Source of the DNA: Nageia nagi
Taxonomy: Eukaryota; Pinophyta
NCBI GenBank assembly: GCA_050084985.1
Contig: JBITNC010000001.1
Span: 146,134,001-146,198,000 of the forward strand
Direction of reading: 5' to 3'
Length of the DNA stretch: 64,000 nucleotides
Under the pieces are notes generated by a model. The model searched no databases, was not told where the DNA came from, and saw only the letters and a list, made by a program, of their open reading frames with translations. This document shows, piece by piece, positions 20,667-32,214 of the stretch (position 1 is its first letter; each line of letters starts with the position of its first letter). The position numbers and the translations under genes were made by a program.

Positions 20667-22887
20667 ATGGGTAGAGATATAAATGAATCATCAGATTATC
20701 CTTTGTTAGTTCAATCATTTCCTGAACAAAATAAAAGGAAAAGAAAAACATAGAAAGGAATAGTGCCAACTAGGAAAAGTGCTAGAATAAACAAAGAGAG
20801 TGCTCCTTGGATTATCAAAGATAAACTTCCGGATGAGGAATCCTATCATGGTGATTCCAAAGATAATGATAGCTTGGATAATGAAACCCTTGAAGGAAAA
20901 GTATTAGAAAATCTAGTTCCACCTTTGGAAAACAAATCACAGTTGGTCCTTTATCGTTGGGTAAAATCTAACAATTCAAACCTCACTAAAAATAAACTAA
21001 GGTTGATACAAAAATTCATAGAGCATTCTGGGGCATTCTACAAGTTCTCCAAAGATCCTACCATAGCTTATTTAGTGCATAAAATCTATGAATTTTTAAC
21101 CATGAATGGTCTCAGATTTTCCTTTAGAACATTTCTTGATGAACCTATCCTTTTTTCAAGCATCATAATCGATTATAATAGGACCACCCATGATTTAAAC
21201 CCTATGGAAATGGACCTCCTATGGCCCATTTCTACCATGGAAAGTCATATCAACTTTTGTATGTTCCATCATGATCAAAACTCTTTTGCCCCTGAGATAG
21301 TTAAACAAAATATTTGTGAACCCTCTTCATCATCTTTGGTATTCACATATCATAAACCAATAACATTAGAAGAAGAAGATGATGAAATAATTGAGTTTGA
21401 TGATGAGTCTGATAGTGACTCAGAAATAGAACTTGAAACAGACCCTGTTGCACAAAAACTTCTTAATGCTTACCCTTTTTAGTCAGATAAAGAAAAGAAA
21501 ATCAAAGAAATAGAGGTAAAAAAAATAACAAATACAAAATCTTACCAGAAAGCTCAATTGAGTGTAAGACAGGTCATCATGGGAGAACTAGAAATTCAAC
21601 TGATTCATGAATGGAGAGAACAAATAGGAAGATTTACTCCTAGAATACTTGATTATGAAAGTGAAGAAGAACTTGAAAATATTGATTTCATAAATAAGCA
21701 ACCTGAAGATAATCCAAACTCATCAATTGAAAAAGAAAAATCAGATAAAATGAGAGCTCAATTAGCAAACATGGCTGAACAATTGAAAAAGCTAATACAT
21801 TTAAATGAAGCAAAAGAGAATGAACAACTAGAAGAAAGTCACCCCCTTTGTTTGAGATTAAGAAGTAAAATCTGGGAAGGGAAAGACATAGATTTTGACA
21901 AATATAATGGTATGAGTGATCTGAGAATGCATATTTTAATCTTTAAAGAAGCAACTCATAGGCATCAACATGATTCTTATATGTTTGCTAGACTTTTTCA
22001 ACTTAGCTTAGGGAGAGAAGCATCCGACTGGTTCTATGGACTTGAAAATCAAAGCATCAAGAGTTATGAGCAATTAAAATGTGAATTTGTAGATCAGTAT
22101 TAATATAACATAAAGAGAAAACCACTCATTATAGATCTTGCCAAAATGAAACAAAAAGAAAATCAACCATTTAACAAGTTTGTAGCCAAATGAAAAAAAA
22201 TTGCAAAATTCATAAATTTGAATGAGAAAGAACTAAAAACACATGCTGATAAAATTCATTAGAGATGAGATGTTGCTTGAATTCTTTAACTATCTAGACC
22301 AAACCCTCTTTGAAATGATCAATTCTATGATTCGAAAAGAGCAACACATGATGAAAATTAGTTTGTGGAAACTTAGAAAAGAAGAAAGGGAGACTTCAAC
22401 AATCAACATAATCACACAAGAAAAGCTCATGCATAAACCAAGTAAACCTAAGACTCCCCGAGTATACACTAAAATCATAGAAGATCATAATGAGTTATTG
22501 CAATCATTGGTGAAGAAGGGTCTAATTCAATTTCCACATGTAAACCAACAAGCCACTAAAACTATAGGAGGATTTTGCCAATACCATAGAGTTCATGGCC
22601 ACAAAACATGTGAATGTAAAAAATTTAGAGATATCACCCAAGATCTGGTAGATAAAAAGGCAATCTCATTTGAAAAACCTGACATAAAAGGAAAAGCACT
22701 TGTGCATAAAAATAATAAAAACTTGGGAATCTACAAAAACCCCATGCCAAAACATAATACAGGAATACTGTATGCACAAGAAAATACAACAAAAAGCCCT
22801 ATTATCATAGGGGCACCATGGTGTAAAAATCAACATGAAGCTAGCACTAGCAGGGGTGAGTTGCCCTTCAGACATGTCATTTGGTGA
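20667..22887 (+). pseudogene. N1 gag, Tat-like, with in-frame stops and one frameshift
   Basis: About 740 codons. The likely start is the ATG at 20667, in frame with the rest but followed by an in-frame TAG at 20751. N-terminal part: KRKRK-type basic tract, then a folded-looking stretch and a strongly acidic segment (EEEDDEIIEFDDESDSDSE, about 21370-21450). TAG at 21480. The central part (21558-22103) is a Retrotrans_gag-type domain with DKYNGMSDLRMHILIF, SLGREASDWFYGL and IKSYEQLKCEF. TAA at 22101, TGA near 22191, then a one-base shift near 22245. The C-terminal part (22248-22887) has RVYTKIIEDHNELLQSLVKKG and the zinc-binding CQYHRVHGHKTCECKKF, typical of Tat-like gag. It would form particles, presumably filled by another element's enzymes. 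The stops fit CAG, CAA and TGG decay. Confidence 0.85.
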
Positions 22888-23156
22888 GCACCCATGATCA
22901 TACTAACACTAACGAAACTAACATTAGGGTAGACACGCTAACCAACATTATGGTAGAGGAAATGGGGATCCATTTTTATGTAAAAAGAGGAGCACCAATG
23001 CTCCATATCTATTAGTGAAGACCGCCTATGGTCCTCTTTCATGATCTATTTTTGAAAAAAGTCACTAGATCCCCCTCAACATGGAGTTCCATCTCCTAGG
23101 TCACTATTCTATGTATCTCTAGGGGTAGATATTAATTCTTAAATCATTTTGCAGGT
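22888..23156 (+). other. N1 region after gag, non-coding
   Basis: The gag stop is followed by 270 bp with no protease or RT similarity. The words GACCGCCTATGGTCCTC and GGAGCACC recur in the LTR (for example near 20340 and 25230) and near 24410, so short segments are shared between the LTR and the internal region. Confidence 0.5.
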
Positions 23157-23567
23157 CTCTTGGCATAGTGATCATTTTTATCTCATATACAGTGATTAAT
23201 TGGCATAGTGATCAGTTTTATCTCATATACAGTGATCAATTTTATCATATATATATCAGGCCTCTTGGCATAGTGATCAATTTTATCTTATATATCAAGC
23301 CTCTTAGCACAATGATCAGTTTTATCTTATATATATTAGGCCTCTTGGCATAGTGATCAATTTTATCTTATATATATCAAACCTCTTGGTATATTGATCA
23401 GCTTTATCTCATATACAGTGATCAGTTTTATCATATATATATCAAGCCTCTTGGCACAGTGATTAGTTTTATCATCTATATATCAAGCCTCTTATCATAG
23501 TGATCAGTATTATCTTATGTATATTAGGCTTCTTGGCATAAAGATCATCTTTTATCATATATCATGC
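23157..23567 (+). repeat. N1 array A: about 41-bp tandem repeat, 9-10 copies
   Basis: Units have the form CCTCTTGGCATAGTGATCAG followed by TTTTATCTTATATATATCAAG. Some units carry an additional ATACAGTGATCAGTTTTATC copy, making about 62 bp. Copies differ by several bases each. The ORF at 23168-23353 lies in the array and is not a gene. Confidence 0.9.
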
Positions 23568-23605
23568 CTCTTGGTGTAGAGTTCCAGCTCCTACATATCA
23601 TATAT

Positions 23606-24203
23606 CATGCCCCTTGGCACGAAGTTTCAGCTCCCATATATCTATTTTGTAGAGTTTGGTTCTTATGTAGCTACAGCATACCTCTTGGTGTGAAGTCTCA
23701 GCTTCCATTGTAGTTGTATGGAACTTAGCATCTCATTAGTGTGTTGTCATGTGTTATTAGCTTATCATGCCTCTTGGTAGAGTTTCAGCTCCCATATATC
23801 TATTTTGCGGAGTTTGGTTCTTATGTAGCTGCAACATACCTCTTGGTACAAAGTCTTAGCTTCCATTGCAGTTGTATGGAATTTAGCTCTCATTAGTATG
23901 TTGTCATGTGTTATCAGCTTATCATGTCTCTTGGTGGAGTTTTAGCTCCCATATATCTATTTTGCGAAGTTCGATTCTTATGCAGCTGTAGCACACCTCT
24001 TGGTGCAAAGTATCAGCTTCCATTACAGTTGTATGGAACTTAGCTCTCATCAGTGTGTTGTCATGTGTTATCAGCTTATCATGCCTCTTGGTAGAGTTTC
24101 AACTCCCATATATCTTGCGAAGTTTGGTTCTTATGCAACTACAGCATACCTCTTGGTGCAAAGTTTTAGCTTCCATTACAGTTGTGTGGAACTTAGCTCT
24201 CCC
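23606..24203 (+). repeat. N1 array B: about 157-bp tandem repeat, 3.8 copies
   Basis: Units start at 23606, 23766, 23923 and 24080 with CATGCCTCTTGGTAGAGTTT. Each unit contains a second CCTCTTGGTGCAAAGT word at its middle, so it looks like a diverged dimer. That word is also the start of each unit of array A, so the two arrays probably share an origin. The ORFs at 24000-24402 are repeat by-products. Confidence 0.9.
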
Positions 24204-24376
24204 CTGTGTGTGGTCATGTGTGGTCATGTGTGGTCAGTGTGTTGTCATGTGTTGTCATGTCTTGTCTTGTGATGTTGTCTTATTATGTTATTGTTGTGTC
24301 ATCATGTGTGGTCATGTTGTTTGTCAAGTCATTGTCTTATGTATGCGTGTGGTCAAGCTTGTTGTCATGAGTCATC
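24204..24376 (+). repeat. N1 array C: GTCATGTGTG-rich simple repeat
   Basis: A run of about 170 bp rich in GTCATGTGTG, GTTGTCATGT and GTCTTGT variants follows array B. It appears to have grown from the GTTGTCATGTGTTATCAG end of the array B unit. Confidence 0.7.
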
Positions 24377-24646
24377 AATGGTATGGTGAGATTATCAGAT
24401 AGACTAGCAGAGGGGACCACCTATGGCCTCCATATATCAGTAAAGGCAAGGGGGCAAGTGTGCCCAAAACATCACAAAAGGGAGTTTTCTCAACCCATAT
24501 CTAGTACTAACAAGCTTTGTCATGATTTTGCTTGAATTTAGAATGGTTAGTGTTTATCATTGCTTGTCAAATTTTTTGCTATGATATTGTGTTTTTACTT
24601 TGAATGCAAAATCTCAATTCACCTCATGTTTCTTTCGATTTCACAT

Positions 24647-24661
24647 CCAAAGTGGGGCATC
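24647..24661 (+). other. N1 polypurine tract
   Basis: CAAAGTGGGGCATC lies directly before the 3' LTR start TGTTAACACA. This AAAGTGGGG form is common in plant gypsy elements. Confidence 0.75.
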
Positions 24662-25517
24662 TGTTAACACATAAAAATGAATTTATGTTTTTAAATCAAT
24701 AAATTAATGAAAATATGCTTGGTCTAAATATATGTCTTGAATGTCTTAAAGTGATAATATCAATGTTTATCTTGAATATGAATTTTATAATGATTATCTT
24801 GAATATTGCATGGATTATCTTGAATATTGCATGAATTATCTTGTTTATTGGTGTGTTTATCTTGAATGTTGTGAATTAGCCTTGTTTATGTAGATGTATG
24901 CCGACCCATGGGTTGTATTATCCATTATCTATATAAATAAGGGATCTAATAGTAAGTCCACAATCAAGGATACACATGATCCCGCATATGGTCTTGTAGT
25001 GGCAACCCCTTAAGGTATCTCTTGATACCACCTACAAGGCTGTGGTTTGTGTACTTCCTTTCGTGAGCTATCCTAACATCTATGATCTATTATGATATCA
25101 CACTACTATCTGAGACATCTGTATTGAAGTTTTGGACTTGATTTAGAGGTCAAAAATTATCAAATAAAGGCCATCGGTGCTCCCTTATGAACCAAGAACA
25201 CCATCAATGCTCTATTATCTCTAAAACGGACCACCTACGGTCCTCTTTTTGCATCTTCACAGGTCACTACATTTTTTAGGGGCAGTTCATCATCAGTACA
25301 TCACCAACATCTTCATCCTTCATTGTTAGGTGCATTCCGTGAGGTAAGTATACAAATCATAGTCTTGTTTGGTACAATTACATTTAAATTTTTGAATCGG
25401 TTATCTTGTTCATTGCTATTGAGAATAAATTGCTATCTGTAGCTCAAATATAGATATATTGGGCTTGTAGATATTTACGTATTTATTTATTTACATGCTC
25501 AATTTTATTTGTAAACA
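24662..25517 (+). repeat. N1 3' LTR (856 bp)
   Basis: Partner of 19777-20636. About 50 substitutions and a small indel separate them by hand count. The TATA box is at 24930-24939. Confidence 0.93.
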
Positions 25518-25522
25518 GGTAG
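25518..25522. repeat. N1 target-site duplication, right copy
   Basis: GGTAG follows the 3' LTR and equals 19772-19776. Confidence 0.92.
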
Positions 25523-27277
25523 CATCACTTATGAAATAATTATCATATCCCTATCTACTAATTGCAAGTGATATGACTACTAATTACCCTCACCTAGTAA
25601 TAGTAATTTTTATAATTACTATCCCCACTTGACTCACCTACCAGGGAATATGAGTACTAACCTACCTATAAGTATCGAGTAGTCTCACCATGTGGTTCAA
25701 TATCCCTATGCCCATAACTTGGGGTGTAATGGATATTAAACAATATTCTTGAGTGGTTGTGTAATCTAATATATTTTTGAATATGTTGACAAAAGAACCA
25801 TCTATGTCCTATTGAACATATACTAATATTTTCAAATAGTGAAGTGGGCATAAGACATGTTCTAGGGTTTAACACCATTCATCCTTACCCAAGAAAAGTA
25901 CCTTGAAAGTCTTATTTATAGCTTACACAAGAAGGCACATATTTTGTTCTTTTATCTCATATGCATTGTATCGCATATATGGATCTAATTTTTAAAAGAT
26001 CTTTTGAATACATAAATAAATAAGTTGTTAGAAAAAATCTTACCTCTATTGCTAGAAAAGTAATGCAACACTAAATGGTTCTCATGTAAGGAATATTCCT
26101 TTTGTTTATCATCTAGGAAGGTAGGTTTACTTGGCATAGGTTCTTCCCTGCATTTCTTGCATCTATCCAAAAAGAATTCCAAATGATTTCATTTATCTCA
26201 TAGGATTCCATTGATATCCAATTTGATCCCAAGAGTCCCTAAAATATCCCAAATGCTCTTAAATTATCTTTTGGAACCTTAATTCTAAATTATAATTATT
26301 TCCTAATCAATCTACTTCTTTAAAAGTTTTACTAAAATCATTTACTTCATTAATTTGTATTACCCATTTTTCATTTTTATGAAAGAAATAGTAATTAATA
26401 CTCCTAGTAATTTATATAATCAATACTAATTATAGTATTTCATAACCATAATTAAAAGAAAGATCATTAAATTACAATACTAATATTTTTTAAAAATTAT
26501 ATAAATAAAAAGTAATCTACAATATTCATTATTTAATACCTAATATAATCCATCTATAAAACATATGAATGAAATCTATTTTTATAAACTTTGAAGCTTC
26601 CATAATTTAATACAAATAGAGATAATGCATTATACAAAAGTCATTCAAATATAATACAACTCATTTAATCACTAATGAGATATTTTTGATAAATCATACT
26701 ACTTCATATCCAATGAATTTGTAATTCAAATTTGTTCATGTCATATGTTTTTGATAGTTGTATCAACCATCAAACATCTCCACTAATCTTCATGCAATGA
26801 GCATCGAACATTCCCTTGGAGCTTGGTGGTGGATTGAGTACTAGGAGGGAGGATGATTAGGACAACCTTTTTTAAACTTGACAATTATGTAAATGAATTT
26901 AACTATAGAACTCAAGAGGAATTATCTCCTTTCCTTGGTCAATGTACATTAATCTATTATTTATTAATCCATCTTAAATAGTTAAGTCATTCACAATAAA
27001 GTTGTGGATACCTTAATAATTATTAATAAAATTGATACTATTTGAATTATTTTACTAAACATTATAACAATATTATCATCTCAAAACCATAGTTTATTTA
27101 ATACAAGATTCTACAGAGTTTTTGAATTACTTATTTAAAAATATTAAACATACTTATAACCTTACTAGATACTAATTAGTTTAATTGACAAACTTAGATA
27201 ATAATAAGAAAACATATTTTTATTACTTCATTTTCCTCACTTTCACATGAATTTCATAATATTTTTTTACTAAACAT

Positions 27278-28170
27278 CATATTAAGATTTTAATAAAAAT
27301 CATGTCAAAATAAATTTATTAATCTCTAGCTAAAGGCATATGGAGAAATATTTGACTAGTCTCCTTAAAATATCATAAGATACATAATACAATTTATATG
27401 TGAAATTTTCTACCCTTACATCTAAATTAAAATAAAAGAACATATCACTCCTTTACTTTAAAATAAAAAGATATGGTACCAACCTTTGAATTAAATAGCC
27501 ACTATATCTCTTCAAAGGGTACAACACTTCAATCAATAATTAATGATATTTTATCATTATAATAAATATCATATTAGGAATTTAATAAAATTTATATTAT
27601 TTATTAAACTTTAGCTAAAGGTATAAGGAGAAATATTTGAATAGTCTCTTTAAAATATCATAATATAATTTGTACGTGAAATTTTCCACTCCTACATCTA
27701 AATAAAAAGAGAATAACAAAAGAAAATTCCACTCCTTCCTTTTTTTAATAAAATGACATGGTACCAACTTTTAAATGAAATAGCTTTTAAATGAAATGAC
27801 CATTATGTCTCTTCAAATGCTACAAAACTTCAATCAATAATTAATTATATGAAACTTTATCAAATATTATAATAAATATCATATTAAGAATTTAATAAAA
27901 TTTATGTCATTAAATTCTAACTAAAGTCATAAAGGGGAATATTTGACTAGTATTTTTAAAATATCATAATACAATTTGTATGTCAAATTTTTTTCACCTC
28001 TACATCTAAATAAAAAACAATAACAAAAGAAAATCTCACTCCTTTACTTTTTAAATAAAATGACATGGTAACAATCTATAAATAAAAGAACCACTAGGTC
28101 TCTGTAAATGGCTCAACACTTCTAACAATCATTAATCCTATGAAGCTTTATCAAAAATTATGATAAATAT
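27278..28170 (-). repeat. three tandem units of about 295 bp inside the G2 3' LTR
   Basis: Units begin with CATATTAAGATTTTAATAAAA at 27278, 27570 and 27880, and the start of a fourth lies at 28171. Each includes TAAAGGCATAAGGAGAAATA-like and CTACATCTAAATAAAAA-like words. The order is the same in the other LTR (34366, 34659, 34952, 35254). The array is therefore part of the family's LTR and lies downstream of the minus-strand TATA box. Confidence 0.85.
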
Positions 28171-28370
28171 CATATTAAGTAACACAAAATAGGACTAACC
28201 TAACAAAATATAAAAGAATGCACCTTGACATGAAGAGGAAAGAGAGACTTCTTTTCTTCATGTAACTCTACACCAAGCTTGAGAATAATGAAAATAAAAT
28301 GAAAATAGCAAGAGATAGATAGGTAGATGTTGTTGGTATTTTTTAAATTCTCTACTCCTTTATTTATAGC

Positions 28371-28380
28371 TAAAGGGGAT
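28371..28380 (-). promoter_or_regulatory. TATA box of the G2 3' LTR
   Basis: The minus strand reads GCTATAAATA, conserved at 35453-35462. G3 has the same box at 44179-44188 in the same relative position, about 830-860 bp from the LTR start. Confidence 0.65.
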
Positions 28381-29197
28381 AAAATATGTCCAAATGGATG
28401 TCTCCTCACATCCTAAATAATTTTGGGTTAGATTTGGTTAAAGTTAAAACTGATGGTAATGGCATTTAATACTTTGGAATCTTTTTTGTTAGTTGATAAT
28501 TTAGTGCCAACTCTTATTGAAACCTAACACAAAAGCATAAAACTAAGTAGAGTCATTTTTTTATTATTTTTTTAAATATTAAATATCATGTCATACCAAA
28601 AAAAGAACATAGTATCTATCTAATAGTATTTTTCCTATTATCCCTATGTGGCAATAATATAAACACTCATATCCAAGTTTTACCCTATTAAATTTATTTT
28701 TCTAACCTCATAATAATTTTTAAATTTAAATCAAGGTATATCCCTTTTTTCCCTCCATTTCAAAATTTAATATTTAAAAATACCAAACAAGGGAAAACAC
28801 ATTTTTACATATGATGATCACCTCATCCTATAGAGTAAGGTTAATCCACACATTTTTGCAAACATATTTTCATCAAGAATTCAACAATCACAATAATTAT
28901 TCTACATGCATGTACATGACTTATGATGGTCATAAAGTGTGTTAATGATTCAATACTAATGATTTCCTCCTCTTATCCTTTGTTCTATCACAAATTCACC
29001 TTTGATCCATAGGGTCTTTGGGTTGCTTCTCCACTCTATGACTTGTGTCAAAACATCTCAAAGCTAGCATCAAATTGTCACAAATGATACATATTCCCAT
29101 ATCAAACTTGTCATTACCATAGTATTATGCGAACATAATTTACTCAAATCATCAATAGTACTTGAGGTAAAATAGTGTTTTGAGGTGGGTCATGACA

Positions 29198-29215
29198 TAC
29201 ACCTCTCTTAAAAGG
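29198..29215 (-). other. G2 polypurine tract
   Basis: The minus strand reads TTTTAAGAGAGGTGTA up to the LTR start TGTCATGACCC. The AAGAGAGG form is typical for iMet-primed plant gypsy elements. Confidence 0.7.
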
Positions 29216-29323
29216 AAGATAATCCCTTGTGTTCTTACATATAAACACAAACTTATAAATATTTTATAGACTTATTTAAATAAATAAATATAGAAATTAT
29301 CTTTTCATAGTAGTTGTTTCTTT

Positions 29324-31965
29324 TCATGTAGAAGATGATTCAGAGTATTTATCCCATTGAACTACACATTCATTAATTTCTCTATTTCTTAGCATTATAG
29401 CAATAAAAACTAACATATTAATAGGGAGTACTTCAATGGTATGAGGGTCCAACATTAGCAATTCAGAGAAATCCAAAATATGAGAAGGGTTAGCAACATA
29501 TTTTTGTAACAAGGAGACATGAAAGACATCATGTATTTTGAACAAACTTGGTGGTAAGAAAAGTTTTTAGGCTACTAGACTCTTCTTTTCTATAATTTTA
29601 AAAGGATAAACAAATCGAGAATCCAATTTAGTTGACTTTATGGTACTTTTCATAGGTCAAACTCATAAAAAGACCTTATCACCCATGGTAAATTCTTGAG
29701 GAGTTCTTTTAAGATCGACATAACTCTTTTATCAATCTATAGCTTCTTTCAATTTTTATCAAATTGACTTAAGTTACTCTTCCATTTGCTTTAGTATTTT
29801 TAGTTGGATCATGACTCAATCCTCCCAATTATCCCATGTCAAAGGAGTTCTACATCTCCTTATATAAAATGCTTTGAAAGGAGCCATTATTGTATATGAA
29901 CTCAACCAAATAAAGATAATCTTTCCATTTGGTCTTTTGTTCCATGCAATACATTCCAAGTATATCCTCAAGAACTCTATCACATGTTCTATCTATCCAT
30001 CTATTGCTAGATGATAAGTTGTTCTCATATTTAACTTTGTACCTAATGCCTTACATAATGATTTCTAAAATACTAAAATGAATTTAGAATCTCTATCTGA
30101 TATTATCACTTTAGTAAATCCATGTAATCTAAACATTTCATATGCAAACTTATTAGCTATTGTAGGGGCATCATCTATGGTGTTACTAGGTATAAAATGA
30201 GCAACCTTGGTTAACTTATCAACCATAACCAATATGGATTCATCATGAAATATAGTTTTTATCAAAATAACTATGAAATCCATTTAAATCACTTACCATT
30301 TCTATGTCAAAATATCATGAGGGTATAAATATCCACCTAGATGTTGATGCTATACTTTCACTTTTTAACATTCCAAACATCTTGCCACAAATTCTACTAT
30401 ATCCTTCTTCATTCCATCCTTGTATAAATTCTTTTTTAGGTCTTCTCACATCTTTGTACCTCCTAAATGTGCTACATATGTGGGATGGTGGGCTTCTTAT
30501 AGGATGATTAATCTATCTCTAAAATACAACATCCCATCTTTTCTAGTAAAGTATTATGATGAAGGATTACCTTTTTCTATTATTTAATTAATATATTTAT
30601 AGTATAAATCATCTTATTGTAATATTCTCACTTGATCAAACAAGTTGAACTAACTTCTTGTCATGGAATTTACATGTCTTCTTCAACTTAATGCATCTAC
30701 CACCTTATTTTCTTTACCCTTGATATACTCAATACCAAAATCATATTCAATGAGGAATTCCATCAATCACCTTTGTCTAGCATTTAAGTTAGGTTGAGTG
30801 AACAAGTATTTCAAAATTTGATTATCTATTTCCAATCTAAAAGGTTTTCCTAACAAGTAGTGTATCCACATCTTTAGTGCATGCACTACAACTGGTAACT
30901 CAAGATCATGTGTAGCATAATTCAACTCATGAAGTTTTAAATTTTTAGACTCATATATTATGGTATTTATATTTTGTGATAGTACTCCACCCAAACCTTC
31001 CAATGATGCATTTGTACACACTACAAAGTCACCATGTAGGTCAGGGATAGTGAGAAATAGTGCAGAGGAAAGTTTTTCCTTTAGAGTTGTAAAAGCTTTT
31101 TCACACTTCTCTATCCACTTAAACACTTTATTTTTCTTTTGTAGACTAGTGATAGGATTTGCTATATTTGAAAAATATTTAATAAATCTTCTATAATATC
31201 TAGCTAATCCCATGAAACTTCTTACCTCAGTCATATTAGTTTGCGCAGGCCAACTCATTATTGCCTCTACCTTTTCAGGGTCAATTGAGATTTCTTTTTC
31301 ATATATAATGTGACCTAAATATTGAATGTGAGAAACATAAAAATCACACATAGATAATTTACCATATAGATAATGTCATCTCAAAAATTCTAAGGCTAAT
31401 CTCAAATTATGGTTATGCTCTTCTTCATTCCTTGAGTATATGAGGATATTATCTAAAACAAGTAGCACAAATTTGTCTAAGTATTCTTGGTAAACATTAT
31501 TCATTAGATTCATGAATGATGCAGGAGCATTCATTAATCTGAATGGTAAGACCATAAACTCATAATGTCCATTCTAATTATTAAGATTATTTTATAAGTA
31601 TCTAACTCTTTTATCCTCAATTGGTGATAACTTGATCTCAAATCTATCTTAGAAAAGATAGTAGCATCTTTGAGCTAGTCAAACAAGTCATTGATTCTAG
31701 GTAGAGGATACCTATTCTTGATGGTTACCTTGTTCAAAATCCTATAGTCAATACATAATATCAGTGTTCCCTCCTTCTTTTTGTTAAATAATATAGGAGC
31801 ACCTCAAGGTGATACACTAGGCTTTATCAATTCTTTCTTCAAAAGATCTTGTAACTATACTTTTAACTCCTACATCTCAATGGTGTTCATTCTATAGGGA
31901 GTTCTAGAGATAGGTTTAGCTCCTGGCACTAGATCCATTGAGAAGTCAAATTCTCATTTTGGGGG
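29324..31965 (-). pseudogene. G2 pol: RT, RNase H, integrase, C-terminal segment
   Basis: Minus-strand gypsy pol with domains in order but many stops. RT N-terminus at 31965-31700 with [18 protein letters not shown] and [12 protein letters not shown] palm near 31455 reads VLDNILIYS, so the second Asp of the active site is Asn. RT end and RNase H at 31351-30767 with IQYLGHII, RSFMGLARYYRRFI, NASLEGLGGVLSQ (the first RNase H Asp position reads Asn) and HALKMWIHYLLG. Integrase core at 30283-30065 with MVDKLTKVAHFIP and IISDRDSKF. C-terminal segment at 29545-29324 with VFHVSLLQKYV, PSHILDFSEL and a weak chromodomain-like end NREINECVVQWDKYSESSSTW. No gag or protease codons precede the RT. The overall style is Del/Tekay-like. 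Confidence 0.85.
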
Positions 31966-32202
31966 TAGACCTAGTAATTCTTTGGAAAATACATCCTTAT
32001 ACTTTCTCAACACATGATATTTGTTTAACATTTCTACCTCTTTATCCTCTTTTTCTACCTCTTTGTTTAACATTTCTACCTCTTTATCCTCTTTTTCTAC
32101 TTCTTTAACCTTAACTGCAAAGATCATTTCCCTTTTTCTAATGGTTCTTTAACCTTAACTGCAAAGAATCATGGACTGTAGCCCTGAGAGTTTGAACTTG
32201 TT
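31966..32202 (-). other. G2 leader fused to RT after a gag-protease deletion
   Basis: Only about 240 bp separate the PBS from the RT, where gag and protease should be. Two short tandem duplications occur here: TTTGCAGTTAAGGTTAAAGA twice (near 32110 and 32160), and a roughly 42-bp segment with ACCTCTTTATCCTCTTTTTC twice (near 32040 and 32080). Confidence 0.65.
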
Positions 32203-32214
32203 GCTTTGATACCA
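32203..32214 (-). other. G2 primer binding site, tRNA-iMet type
   Basis: The minus strand reads TGGTATCAAAGC directly after the 5' LTR. The canonical plant iMet PBS is TGGTATCAGAGC; one G-to-A change separates them. Confidence 0.85.

Larger units (their letters stand above)
19777..25517 (+). mobile_element. N1: non-autonomous LTR retrotransposon carrying gag but no pol, 5.7 kb
   Basis: The only element here on the plus strand. LTRs: 19777-20636 and 24662-25517, about 94% alike by hand count. PBS at 20639, PPT at about 24650, perfect GGTAG target duplication, and a matching empty site in the partner LTR of G2. The 4 kb internal region has a Tat-like gag gene (20667-22887), then 1.7 kb of tandem-repeat arrays and no trace of protease, RT or integrase. 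This layout matches what has been called TR-GAG or gag-only LARD-like elements, which must borrow pol from a relative. Neither Athila-1 nor G2/G3 shares its LTR or PBS. Confidence 0.92.
19349..29197 (-). repeat. G2 3' LTR (about 4.1 kb, split by N1)
   Basis: Pieces 19349-19776 and 25523-29197 align in order with 32216-36281. The termini are TGTAATGCACC at the left and GGGTCATGACA at the right. N1 with one copy of its target GGTAG occupies 19777-25522. A plus-strand reading of TATTTATAGC at 28371-28380 is a TATA box on the minus strand. The LTR holds three tandem 295-bp units (27278-28170). Confidence 0.88.

Noticed and set aside
20763-20765. GTG as start of N1 gag
   Set aside because: The same frame has an ATG 96 bases upstream at 20667, separated only by a TAG that fits later decay. 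A plant element would not be expected to use GTG.
23157-24203. Possible CRISPR-like array of short repeats
   Set aside because: Repeats are adjacent or near-adjacent with no unique spacers, inside a plant retrotransposon with defined LTRs.
24000-24402. Overlapping plus-strand ORFs of 90 and 115 codons
   Set aside because: They run through the 157-bp array and GTCATGTG repeat of N1 and repeat the same residues. They are array by-products.
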